A stretch of DNA of 33,769 nucleotides from Saccoglossus kowalevskii (Eukaryota; Hemichordata; Enteropneusta; Harrimaniidae). The notes below the pieces were generated by a model. That model was given only the letters and a program-made list of their open reading frames with translations, was not told the DNA's origin and made no database searches. The stretch spans positions 51,692 through 85,460 of the forward strand of contig NW_003156743.1 in the NCBI RefSeq assembly GCF_000003605.2, in the 5' to 3' direction. Below, piece after piece: positions 21,901 through 31,875 of the stretch (within the stretch, counting starts at the first letter, position 1; each line of letters begins with the position of its first letter). The translations under genes and the position numbers were made by a program.

Positions 21901-23227
21901 AATATAATATCTATAATATCCATAATACATCGTTTGCAAAGTATTCTCACCTATTCTGTGTGCAGTCCATGTTGAAACACGGTAGAATATACATGGAATA
22001 AAAAAGTGCAAATGAATTACTATAACCACATTCTTACATTCTTATCTTTATGATCTTTGTTTTTATGAAATGAATAATGGACCAATCACGGTATCCAGAA
22101 TAAATACCAACACATTAGTGAAATTGTCAACACATGTTCATCCACAAATTATGTTTTTGGCATACCTGTGTTGCTGTGTCCGTGTGTCTGTGCGGACCGT
22201 GTCTACGTTGATCTAAAAAAACGAATAAAAAAATATCAAAATGTATTATATATCTTCAAGCTGAATTGTCGTTTTTCCGGATTTAATTCGTTCAATATTT
22301 AATATTTAACTCTATAACATCGACAGACAATAATAAATAATAATGCACCTACACGAAGTGCTGCTCTCCGATCTACCAGGACTCGTAGTTTTAGCATCGG
22401 TTCCGCTTCTTGCGGTCTTGTTGGAATTATTCTTAAAAAAAAAAAAACGTCAGTGATTTAAAAACTGCTGATCGACATTCGTGTCACACATCTTCCATTT
22501 TTGATGTTATTACAAATACCAAAGTGTCATATATCTCAGTTCTCAAGACGCGGGGCCACAATAATGGAATGATTTGATTTTGAGCTTGATTTCCTGTTTT
22601 TACAGTTCAATTTCGAAATCCCTGTCTTTCAGAGAGGTATATGGCGCTGAGATATCTTTACTTCCTCAAAATTGACTGTCATCAAAAGTATATAGCACAT
22701 TAGAAGCGTGGAAAACCCAGCGTTTTTCGATGTGTTGACGCGACTACTCCACTACGATACTATGACTTTTGTTTGTTTCGTTTTACATTCGATTACACGC
22801 ATAACGCAGTGAAGGAAAATGCTTCCACAATGAGTTACTGTTAAGTCTAGAATCTAGCATACAACTACCCTCAAAGTTGAGGTACTTTTCAAACAAGGCA
22901 TGATGACTCCTTCGGCAAACCATGTTTCATTATATTTCGTGGCCCCGGGAGTTGTCTTTTGTTACACTTTCATTTTTCACTCATTTTTGTAAGAAATAAC
23001 CTCAGAAAACTAATAATAGTTGTCTGAGAAATAACAAATATTTCAGATTGGGCGAAGTTTTGGGGTTTTAATACAAAAATGAAGTTTGCTTGGAAATATG
23101 ATCTGACCTTGACTCCTGAAATTTCTTCCACACAAGTAGCATTTTCAGCACGACAAGACGGTTTTAACCATTTAGTCAAACTGCCACTTCGTAGTTTTCC
23201 TGTTTGCTTCCTTTTCTGTTTTGGCAT
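17290..23227 (-). CDS. FAM111-like: FAM111-family serine protease, split gene (seven inferred coding exons)
   Basis: The model joins exons at 23108-23227, 22353-22431 (uncertain), 22166-22212 (or 22202), 21748-21788, 20757-20858, 19267-19330 and 17290-18913. From exon 3 to the end every junction keeps frame with GT-AG introns. The product would be about 665 residues without exon 2 or 688 with it, close to the size of human FAM111A and FAM111B. Layout: basic N-terminus with a PIP-like motif, low-complexity linker, ubiquitin-like region, trypsin-like protease. Vertebrate FAM111A is a nuclear, PCNA-binding protease that clears protein obstacles from replication forks and restricts some viruses; the same role here is inference. 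As in the vertebrate genes, the ubiquitin-like and protease parts share one large last exon. The splice pattern is read by eye, without transcript data. Confidence 0.85.
19267..19330 (-). CDS. FAM111-like: FAM111-like gene, inferred exon 6 (linker)
   Basis: The acceptor ctgttattccag ends at 19331 and the donor AAAAG|GTATTA follows 19267. The exon enters in phase 1 and leaves in phase 2. It encodes GRHEEAPATGSASKVDLDLK and supplies AG of the Arg codon that starts the RTI motif of the next exon. Vertebrate FAM111A also has RTI at the start of its ubiquitin-like region. The sequence resembles exon 5, suggesting exon duplication. Confidence 0.85.
20757..20858 (-). CDS. FAM111-like: FAM111-like gene, inferred exon 5 (linker)
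   Basis: The acceptor ctctctgttataccag precedes 20858 and the donor TCA|GTAAGT follows 20757. The exon is 102 bp and symmetrical (phase 1 in, phase 1 out). In the frame that joins its neighbours it encodes a hydrophilic stretch beginning DHQKKTQRSASEEEAE and ending RRQTSLV. A different open frame across the exon and intron (minus 20688-20903) does not fit the neighbours and is not used. Confidence 0.8.
21748..21788 (-). CDS. FAM111-like: FAM111-like gene, inferred exon 4 (mini-exon, linker)
   Basis: A 41-bp exon between the acceptor attcattttcag and the donor ACA|GTAAGT. It enters in phase 2 and leaves in phase 1, encoding NGGHVPTTQTSAD flanked by two Arg codons split across the junctions. 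Its composition matches exons 5 and 6. Confidence 0.75.
22166..22212 (-). CDS. FAM111-like: FAM111-like gene, inferred exon 3 (mini-exon, linker)
   Basis: A 47-bp exon between the acceptor cgtttttttag and the donor CAG|GTATGC. From the first acceptor it starts in phase 0 (INVDTVRTDTRTQQH) and leaves in phase 2, fitting exon 4. A second AG ten bases on (exon start 22202) would make it a phase 1 exon. Which acceptor is used decides whether exon 2 can be included. Confidence 0.7.
22353..22431 (-). CDS. FAM111-like: FAM111-like gene, uncertain or alternative exon 2
   Basis: A long T-run and AG precede 22431. Following exon 1 in phase 0, the exon encodes a Ser/Thr-rich stretch starting NNSNKTARSGTDAK. 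The best donor, CGT|GTAGGT at 22353/22352, leaves phase 1, which fits only the second acceptor of exon 3 (22202). Other GT sites (22377, 22355, 22349) are possible. Skipping this exon also preserves frame, because exon 1 ends and exon 3 begins in phase 0. It may be an alternative exon or not an exon at all. Confidence 0.45.
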
Positions 23228-23229
23228 AT
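23108..23229 (-). CDS. FAM111-like: FAM111-like gene, inferred first coding exon with basic patch and PIP-like motif
   Basis: ATG at 23227 is the first Met of the frame; an in-frame TGA lies six codons upstream. An acceptor-like ttattcttag ends two bases before the ATG, so a 5' UTR exon may exist further upstream (none located). The exon encodes 40 residues and ends at GTCAAG|GTCAGA. Residues 2-7 (PKQKRK) suit a nuclear localisation signal. S14-x-x-L17-x-x-W20-L21 followed by K-P lines up with the PCNA-interacting motif of vertebrate FAM111A (I, Y, F and P at the equivalent places), though Gln is missing and the aromatic pair is W-L. Confidence 0.7.
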
Positions 23230-24049
23230 CTAAGAATAATCATAAATATCATAGTTTGAAACGATCCATAATGATATTAACAGGTTCAGGTAGTTACATC
23301 ATTAGAAATCCACATACACCTTCTAAAGTTAGTATTAGGCCCTCATATACAGGTTGGGAGGTTGTATGCCCTTTTTAAAGAAGCCATATATCGAAATAAG
23401 TATGTGTCATATGACAGGTATTACCGGTTGATAAGTGTCGTTTTGAATAAATCAAGAGTTGAAGCTAGGTATTGTAAGCTCACTACGGGCAAGGACATAC
23501 ATAGATGGAAACTTTAGTAATTTATTTCCACAAAAATAAATAATTGATATAAATGTATAATAACGTTATATCAATGACATGAACACATTGTTGATTGTTA
23601 TTAGATGATACCAGGTTTGGACTTATACAAGCCACGTCTAAATGGCACCGCTATTTGTGGGTTGTAGTTTTTGAATTGTACTCCAGGATGAAAAGCAGAT
23701 AATTACATTAAATCAGTATATTTTCAAAATTAGATTTAATTCCATTTATGCTTCCTTCAAGCTGTCAGTCGTTGTATTTCAAATGAAAAAAATTCTAGTC
23801 CCCGGCCTATTCATTTTATTCATGAAGCTCATGAACCGCGAACTTGAAGGTTATTATTGTTTCCTAAATTTTGATAATGATTGTGTTGTTTTCATCTCTT
23901 TTCTACGGGTAAAATATCCTGATATGAATGAGTAGCAATAACCCCGGTCGGAGTCGAGTTATCACGGAATATTAACTGTGAATCGAGTAACATCTCTCGG
24001 TATACCGGCCTTTCAATGGGGTTCGATAATAATATACACATTTTCGGTC
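23230..24049. other. Presumed upstream region of the FAM111-like gene
   Basis: The promoter and any 5' UTR exon should lie here or beyond. No TATA box, CpG-rich patch or clear minus-strand donor is recognised. The plus-strand frame at 23079-23378 is antisense to exon 1 and is not supported. Confidence 0.4.
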
Positions 24050-26780
24050 TTCGAATAAAATATCAACATTGTCAACATATATGCCTGCTGATTCCGTGAA
24101 ACCTTCTCGCATGCCCTGGATTGCCAAGATTTGATGATGCGTGTTTAATACTTCATTGTTTAAAAAAATAGTTGATATCTAAAGTCAATATATATATTGT
24201 TATATAATGTAGTGCATTACGATAGTGTCAGCTAAACATCACGTGATAGCGTTGTCTTTACATTGGTAAATCTGCAAAATAACAATCAAATCTCTTGTTC
24301 AACATTGTCATAATAACACAGGATTCATCTTCCTTGCTGTTGCAGTGCTTAAGATATAACAGTTATGCATATTAATGAGGTTAGAATTCCCCAACCCATG
24401 GGCACCCAGACACAGGATCTAGCCATGTGCCATTCAGTTGGCAAAATGTACCTCAAGATTAGAATGCACAAACAAGTTTATTATTTTTTTTTCATATAAG
24501 GCTATGACCAGACATGTCATATACATAATTATTTAGTTGATCTGTCGATGCACCTTTGAGAAACAAATGCCTAAACTTTTTTTTCAGTTTTTTCTATAAT
24601 CCAAGATGGCAGCCAAACCACGTGACTGATCGAAACTACATTATTTTTCTCATATGCAGACATGTTATATACAAACACGTCAGTTAATTTGTTGAAGCAC
24701 CAATGAGAAAGAAATGCGCAAACGTTTGGTAATTTTTGTTAATAATACAAAATAGCGGCCAAACCACGTGACCAATCAACGTTTTTGGCTCAAACTTGAA
24801 AGAGCTATGCATGTAGATGGATTATGCAAAATTTCAAAGGATTTAGCCTCGTTTTCGAAAAAAAATAGCTGCAAAAGTTACGTGACCTATAATGTTCTTT
24901 TATATCATTAAGGATAGGCATCGGCTACATGTGCAACACAACAAAAATTAAGACTTCTGGACTGCCACAAAGTGGTCAAAATGGCCGCTTCCGTACACTA
25001 AATTCAAGAATGCGAACAAATTAATGGACCAATCAAATTCTGTTTTCCAAACTAAATTGATATAATAGGTTAGACGAAGCTATATACTAAGTTTCATATC
25101 GACTGGCCGTGTCAGCATTTTTTTTAAATTGTCAACAGTTTTCTTTGACGATATTTATTGCACTTATGAGGCACTACTATATACAGTAAAAAAAATGAAA
25201 GCCCTAGACCCTCAGATGGGGTGATTGCCCCCTACCTCTGGTCGAATTTTGACCCTCAATAGCGTTGTATAAATGATAGGTTGTGCTTGTCTTACTTTGT
25301 TTCAGTGACACGATGACCATTATGTTGTGACATATTGATTTAGATTTCTTACAATATTCTTATATCAGAAACAAGCTTCGTCTCATGTATCTAATAAAAC
25401 TCACGTTGAGGGGGATGTTGACTTTTTTGACAAAACGGCTACGTCATGGTGAGTAAGTTCGTTTAAGGTGACACGTTGAATACGAAGCATGTAATAATTG
25501 TCGTTTACATGACAGCATTTTATCTGAGCCCAACGGCTCGAGCCGGTGCGAACCGTCAAAAATGACGGTGTATATGCGTTCGGCTAGAGCCAAGTTTGGC
25601 CCTAATATACCTTTGGGTTGAGCTCTGATAGGATGCCAAAACTATCTCGTCCCACCAATGACTACATGATTCTGCATTGATTTTCCTCTCGCTCTGATAT
25701 GCATCGTGCCATGTAAATAAACAGTTACACAACCACGACACCAAAATCGTTTTAAGCCATGTTATTTAAGGGATGCTCCGTTCGTCTCTGAACAAAGTGT
25801 AAACGCATAGAAGATAATCTCTTGTTAACCAGTGGGGGGGGGGGCAGTAGTTTAGCACATATAGAATTCTGTTGTGTAAACGGAGTAAATACCATTTAGT
25901 ACGCGACGGCCAGGGCCTAAGTGTGTCCATAGATTACCCAGGTACAGCGTGACGGCGCTGTTCAACAATTTTAGTAGTCTGGGTGTGTGTTCACAGATTA
26001 CACAGGTACAGCGTTTTCACAAGTTCGTTAATATTTTAAGACGTTTTGACCAATATTCATAATCACTCGCTATAATTCAGAAAGAGTGGGACACGCATTG
26101 ATTACAGATCCCAACTCACATACAGGAGGAGCGTTATTCAGTAGCCAATTTGAATATACACACGTTGATAGATAGAATTACTATAACGTATATCAGCATT
26201 GTTAAATCAGCCATCTGCTGTAATCACAGAGCCACTGAAAATTAGGGTTGACATTCACCCACTATCACTGCATAAGACATCCAGAAATACAGATGGAAAC
26301 GCCACTTTCTCTCCGATTTCCTGTTCTCTGAGTTTCTCTACTCATAAACTATTTGCATGCAAGAATTACACTCTAGCTGGACTTCGTTTTAAGCAGCAAT
26401 GCGACTCTTCCCAGCAGAGCTCTTCCGAAACCTATGTGGACACTGTGGAGAATATCTGTTGACTTATTCAGATATACAAGCTCAACTGGTATTTCTACTT
26501 GGTGTAATTCCACACTTGAGCCAATCCCATAGGTTGAAATGTGCGCCATCTGATAAAGACTGCGTACTTTTTGACAGGTATTTATGACTTCTAAAATGGA
26601 CTGTATGGACTAAAACAGAACTCTGCCTATGTTTTGTTATGACGTATAAACATTGTTTGGAATTGCCTATAGTGTGTTATCCCGACCTCCAGTTCGGAAT
26701 GTAGTAGACTTTCGTTTGTCAAAACAGAAAAAGCTGGTTAAAAAAATAACACTGATTAATGACGAATAATGTTTTACTTG
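24050..26780 (+). repeat. Large repeat block R2, paralogous to 4.96-7.4 kb
   Basis: Collinear with R1: tatcaacattgtcaaca near 24061, gttgatatctaaag near 24172, gaccattatgttgtgacat near 25315, ggctcgagcc at 25535, catcgtgccatgtaaa near 25705, the older copy of the 293-bp segment at 25800-26090, and tttctacttgg near 26492. R2 contains an ATCACGTGAT palindrome (24238-24247), a G-run at about 25837-25846 and an unrelated stretch at 24360-25260. Frames at 25556-25744, 26199-26462 and 26399-26587 do not match R1 frames and are not genes. Confidence 0.8.
24360..25260 (+). repeat. Internal stretch with about 150-bp direct repeats, absent from R1
   Basis: Two diverged units begin near 24513 (acatgtcatataca) and 24661 (acatgttatataca). 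Both end with ggc-gccaaaccacgtgac followed by atcaa or atcga, and at least one weaker copy follows near 24880 (aaagttacgtgacc). R1 holds unrelated sequence at the equivalent place. It is probably a separate repeat family inserted into R2. Confidence 0.65.
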
Positions 26781-27049
26781 TAATTATAGCCATTGCAACA
26801 CTCTATCCAAAAAGTGTGATAACACAGAGTTTAACATTAATTACGTCACGTTTCTGCTAAATGAACAAATTCCATTGTGTTGCTATTTTTTATACTGCCA
26901 CTAGAAAACGAAAACAGTTAGCCAACATATTTTTTATGTAAAATAGGTGGTTTTTGAATTGTTTAGTTATTTTACAAAGGAGTGGAGAAAAAATCTGTTA
27001 TAAATTAGAGTACTGTGTTTTCAAGGGCCAACTAGTCATGAAATATAAT
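26781..27049. other. Unassigned DNA
   Basis: AT-rich DNA without a recognised feature. Confidence 0.4.
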
Positions 27050-27424
27050 TAATGGCCATTGTATCAGGTTGTGCTGTCTCTCCAACTGGGTCGGACTGGA
27101 ATTATGCAAATGCTGAAATTGATTTGACCAATTGTAGTGTGGAATTCCTGACAAAACCACCCAGAGGACTGCATCACGTGATGTGTATTTCCCTCCGCAT
27201 TTTCGATTACGCTGATACTAACCTGTATGAAATGCTACCAAAGATAAAATAACTCGAGCTTTTGTGAAATCCAGTGCGTGTATCTATTGCTATATGACTG
27301 GTTCGATGTGCTTACTATAATGTTATACCGTGGTCGTGACATCACGATTTATATCTATCAGGTATTGTTAACAAAACTCAAATTTAAAAATCGTACCCGA
27401 TAAAGTGGAAACTGAAGTTGACCT
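27050..27424 (+). repeat. Interspersed modules with ATCACGTGAT core
   Basis: A tcggactggaattatgcaaa start, the palindrome ATCACGTGAT at 27173-27182 followed by tttccctccgc, then the module with gtgaaatccagtgcg, ttcgatgtg and cgtgacatca. The frame at 27052-27252 is inside the repeat. Confidence 0.85.
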
Positions 27425-27811
27425 TCCGGTGGTTGTCGCATCAGACTTATGACCGGTAGACCCAAGTTCAAATCCTACCTTAGACTGAACATCAAAGGGT
27501 CGACCCCTACCCTGAGTGAGTGTACCACAGACTCAATGGGCAGGCTTAATCCACTGGCCGAGATTCATTCACTAACAAATGCGAGTTTGGGGGAACCTTG
27601 GTTAAGGTCCGCAGGTGCTTGTGTTCGACCAAGCATGGGTGACGCCAGGTAGCGCATTAACAAATTGCCATTTGATGCCATGTAGTCCCAAACATGAATA
27701 TGACATCTGTGACAGCACTTGAAATTTGTACATACAAAACAAAGTCAGGAGAAACAACAGTGACATCCAATGTCTGGAACTGTGGCCTGGCACAAAAAAC
27801 TATTTAAAAAC
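27425..27811 (+). mobile_element. tRNA-derived SINE with target-site duplication
   Basis: The element interrupts a module that is continuous in other copies (for example near 28970). It is flanked by AAGTTGACCT (27415-27424) and AAGTTAACCT (27812-27821), a 10-bp target-site duplication with one mismatch. The head resembles a tRNA: ggtggttgtcgcatcaga as a weak A-box region and agttcaaatcc (about 27468-27478) as a good B-box. A body of about 320 bp and an A-rich end (cacaaaaaactatttaaaaa) follow. The frames at 27449-27652 and minus 27602-27793 lie inside it. SINE family unknown. Confidence 0.8.
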
Positions 27812-28340
27812 AAGTTAACCTATTTTTACGTAGAATTTCTGACAAGGACATTGCGTCACGAGGTGAGTATTTGTCATCGCGTTCGTTGATTTATCGATAT
27901 GTGAGTACACTGTGGTGCGATTACCGTGGTCTTTTGTTATACCGTGTACCGTGACCCTTAGTTCGTGACGTCATAAGTTATGTCTGTCAGGTGTTGTTTA
28001 CACAATTATAGTGGAAACTGAGTTGATCAATCTTTCGTGAAATGTCTGACGAGGCAACTGCATCACGTGGTTTGTATTTTCCGCCGCGTTCATTTATTTA
28101 TACGCAGAGCGACAAATGTGAATTAAAACACGAGGTATTAACACACAATAATGTACATGCACATAACTCGGAATATCAGTAAACAACTCGGCTATGTGTA
28201 CTGTCGCATGGATACATTTTATACAAGTTTATATGTCGTGGGATTATTGGTTTGTTTTAGGCGCCGAATTCGTCACGCAGCGGTCGAAATGTTGTGTAAA
28301 TAAAAAAATTTTATCATTTCATAGCAATTGTAGAACACAG
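27812..28340 (+). repeat. Interspersed modules with CACGTG-type cores
   Basis: Successive modules: a decayed core (gcgtcacgaggtg, near 27855), the cgtgacgtcataagttatgt stretch near 27964, and ATCACGTG at 28062-28069 followed by ttttccgccgcg and acgcagagcgac. Confidence 0.8.
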
Positions 28341-28970
28341 CGTGTTTTCAAGAAAAAATAATGTGCATTTTACCAGGTTGTACTGTATATTCAAATAGGT
28401 CGGACTGGAATTATGCAAACGCAGAAATTAATTTGATCAACCTTTTCGTGGAGTTACTGACAAAGCTACCCAGAACACCGAGTCACGTGATGTGTAATTC
28501 CCGCCACATGCATAAATGTAACTCAGTGATGCACAGATATAAACTTAGCACGAGTTATAAACATACCACATTTCAGAATACCTGTTCTGTATCACTTAAC
28601 GATACGGGATTGTACTCTATTCCTCTGGAGAACAATTTCCTGTCAAACAAATGCAATTGCTAGGACAGGGAGGGATTCGATCACATTCATTAAACATTTT
28701 CTATGACACTGATACTAACCTTAACGAAACAAGTAGTTTTGCCTGTAGAGGCCAACAACGAATATGAGTAAACCTGACGAAAAAATGACTCAAAGTTTTG
28801 TGAAATCCAGTGCGCGTAGCTCTTGCTGTATCATGACTGACAGGTTGGATGCGATAACCATGCTCTGTTGTTATACCGTGACCCATAGGTCGTGACATCA
28901 TGATTTGTATCTATCAGGGGTTGTATACAAAATTGAATTTGAAAATCGTAACCGATAAACTGGAAACTGA
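28341..28970 (+). repeat. Module series paralogous to 7.6-7.96 kb and 32.9-33.3 kb
   Basis: In order: tcggactggaattatgcaaa, TCACGTGA (28483-28490) with attcccgccac, tttcagaatacctgttctgt, the caaacaaatgcaattgct stretch, taaccttaacgaaacaagta, and then the module with ccagtgcgcgtagct and cgtgacatcatga. The 100-codon plus frame at 28361-28663 follows repeat sequence that is interrupted in the other copies and is not a gene. Confidence 0.85.
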
Positions 28971-29420
28971 TTTGACCAATTTTTTCGTAGTATTTCTGAC
29001 AAAGTCCATTAATTTTTCGGTATTTGAGCAAAATTAATTTGAACGACTATAAACAGTAATAGAATATCTCGTTGAATTGTTACTAAACTGGCGCGAGCTG
29101 GAAACATTGAATCATTAGATCACGTGATATGGAATTTCCCGCCTTTAACAACAGCATTAATTACGGTAATTTCACCGACCAAAATGTGACAAGTACGAAC
29201 ATCTACATTTGAATGTAATCAACTAGCAAGTGTACTCGTAATAAAATTAAGTTGAACTTATTATATTTGCCCTTGATTGTTTTTTATTCATGTACTGCCA
29301 ATGAAGGGCCATTATCTAACCCATCTAGTTGTTTTTATTAATTTTTAGGTCAACGATTAGGAAATAATGCACTAAATTTATATGTAATCTCGGTTCATAT
29401 GTCTGGGTTTATTCGAATGT
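28971..29420 (+). repeat. Module series paralogous to 33.32-33.77 kb
   Basis: Close match to the right edge of the window: gactataaacagtaatagaa, ttgaattgttactaaactg, ATCACGTGAT (29119-29128) followed by atggaatttcccgcctttaa, acagcattaattacggtaat, and tgtgacaagtacgaacatct. Confidence 0.9.
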
Positions 29421-29924
29421 AAATATGTTTTGATAATTTTTTCCTTGAAATTTCTGAACAATGCCGTCCCGGCCCCTGAACTACTGCATCATGTGATACG
29501 TTTTTTCCTGCTGCGCTCTTACACAGATAACATATGAACGGAAACTCAAGTTATGAACACACTATATTTAAAGATGTACAATACACTACTTTTACAAAAA
29601 GTTACCACTAACCTCAATAAAACGTATATGGCTGCCTCTGTTCAATTGTAGATGCAATGATGAACGTTTGAATGAAGTAGAACCAAAGATAAAAATAAAA
29701 CGCGTAGCTGTTGCTGTATGACTGGTTGGATGTCATTACTGTGCTCTATTGTAATACCGTGATCCCTAGATTATGACGTCACGACTTATGTCTATCGGGG
29801 ATTATTTACAAAACTCTCAAAAGTAACGCGCGAAAATTTGAAATTCTTAACCTGCTAATAATAGTTTGTCATTTGGCGGGAAAATCGACATTGTGACCAG
29901 CTTGAAATCCAGGTAAGTTGGCCT
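29421..29924 (+). repeat. Diverged CACGTG-type modules
   Basis: Contains ctactgcatcatgtgatacg near 29482 (decayed core), then cgtagctgttgctgtat, ggttggatgtcattactgtg, attatgacgtcacgacttat and acaaaactctcaaaa, in the order seen elsewhere. Confidence 0.75.
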
Positions 29925-30830
29925 GAGAATCATGCGTGTCTGCACGTGCTACGTCAATTGGTGTTTTCACAGAGAAACAGAAATATATTTCAACACCAGT
30001 TATAAACGCACGATATTCATGCGTGCACATAACTCAGAATACCTCTTCTGTGTCATTCAACTCTGTGTGAAAGCATAATTCCCTGTCCTACCAATATAAT
30101 TGCGAAATGAATTTGAGGTGATTCACTTGCATAATCTGAATTTGGCTAAGACTCCTCATGAATTGCACACAATCTAAAATTATAGGAATTAGTGAGAGAA
30201 TTATGCAGATCATAACAAGTGGTAATGCAACTTTAATGTTCAGAATGTAAACATGATATCGCACGGTATTGTAGAAGGACCATCACACAACTGGCCCGTT
30301 AACGGACTACATATTAATCCAGGTACATCGGTATGTGAATCTCGGTTGAGCGAATATAAACAAAAACGAAAAGATTCGTGGAATTTACAACCACTAAACT
30401 GACGCGATCTGAAATCAATGGACCACTAAATCACGTGATATGGAATTTCCCATCTTGTATGAAAACATCAAGTTTGACAATGTCACCGACCTGAATGTCT
30501 CCTATGCTCTTCTATGTTTATATTTACGGTCTCAGCCTGAAACTCAATAAAATGTCGACTGTTGTTTATCTCAGAAACTTGTTAATAGCCTCAGCTATGC
30601 TGATGGCGTCTGTGTTTGCGCCCTCTATCAAAGGCTTACATAATTAGTCTACACCTGTGAAAATCATGCTAAGGAGCATACTAGTACCATTTTATACAAC
30701 ACTAACAAATTCAAATGTTGCATTTTCTTAGTCGCCACCAGCAATTGCCCTCCCTTGTTAGATAAGGAAATGAACCCCGTCGAACAGTTCACCTATCTTT
30801 GACACAAATTTACCCTTGACTAGCAGGACA
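29925..30830 (+). repeat. Repeat segment paralogous to 12.69-13.27 kb with an extra module inside
   Basis: Matches the other copy up to cacaactgg (about 30296) and again from gttgcattttcttagtcg (about 30712). The extra 415 bp hold a module with gattcgtggaattta, ATCACGTGAT (30430-30439), atggaatttcccatc and caatgtcaccgacc, which is itself found at 29.1 and 33.5 kb. Confidence 0.85.
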
Positions 30831-31875
30831 ATGCAGATGTTGATTACATAATACGAGAGACATTTTCATCCCTAAATTTTCAAATTACAGTTATCAGATT
30901 GAGCGTATTTTGTTTAAACATTCCTGTAAAATATACATTGCTCACAGTTGTGATATATTTTATATATATAGACTTAACTTAACGCCTTCACTTTCTGCTA
31001 TAACAATGTATTTAGTAAATGGCTATAGTTTTGATGTGTGTTTCTAACAGAATTAGCACTTAATTTTGTTTGCTTAGATAAATTATATCTCTAAGTTTAC
31101 TGAACGTGTGCGAACACTTTAGTAGATTATCTGTGTAACAGTGACCTTGTTTGGCCATCTAATTTGTGGCAACACTGGAGAAAAAAATATTTATTTTACC
31201 ATTGTCATTCATTTTACAAGTGCATTTTGTCTGAAATAAATAATAATAGTAACGAATTACAAAGAGCTCCATGTCAATGTAACTAACAATGGACATCATT
31301 ATACAGAATTTAAACTGATAGATTTTATAATGTCAATATCCTGATTTATCTACAATCAAATTAGGGGCTATACACTGCAGGCGAACGTATTTGGTAAGAC
31401 CTCTCTGGGTAAAATTTGCATATTTGGCGACGATGAGACAACCGAGCATTAGCTCATTAAAACATGCTTTCATATATACTACAAAATACACTACAAAATC
31501 TTTTGTTACGTCACTTTGCTATGCGTAAATTTTCAACTTTACTACCAATATAAGCGTTGACGAAGAGCCGTGTTTTTTTAATATTATAATTCTGAAAACA
31601 TATTTTGATTTTTTCTGATATTGCGTTATAAAATTATTTCCATGTGAATATTTAGTTATATTTGACATTCTAATTTATTTTGAAGGGTCAGGATTTACCC
31701 GTCGTGCGCGTTCTAAAATTCGTATTCAAATTCCAGGGCTAGAACGCACTCTGTAGAGCATACGCATAGATGGACGAGGCGCATGACCACATTCTAGTAT
31801 GTTTCAACGAACTAGCGGTACTACCGACCATACACCCCCCCCCCCATTTAGTGATTGAGGCGGACGCGTCTATGG
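30831..31875. other. Unassigned AT-rich DNA
   Basis: No gene or repeat family recognised, apart from a C-run at about 31836-31848. The minus-strand frame at 31739-31924 spans that C-run and the start of the next repeat and is not supported. Confidence 0.45.

Larger units (their letters stand above)
18914..23107 (-). other. Introns of the FAM111-like gene
   Basis: Inferred introns are 18914-19266, 19331-20756, 20859-21747, 21789-22165, about 22213-22352 and 22432-23107. They are AT-rich. A plus-strand frame of 78 codons at 19570-19806 lies in the longest intron; it contains two similar pieces (gcggggaattat and gcggggcaatat) and is probably a repeat-derived chance frame. Other frames in the introns have no support. 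Confidence 0.6.

Noticed and set aside
27425-27490. Functional tRNA gene
   Set aside because: The B-box is good, but the stems do not pair as a cloverleaf and the fragment is fused to a longer body with a target-site duplication, which indicates a SINE.
28361-28663. 100-codon plus-strand frame resembling frames at 7755 and 27052
   Set aside because: All three lie in the same interspersed modules, and the frame breaks at different places in each copy.
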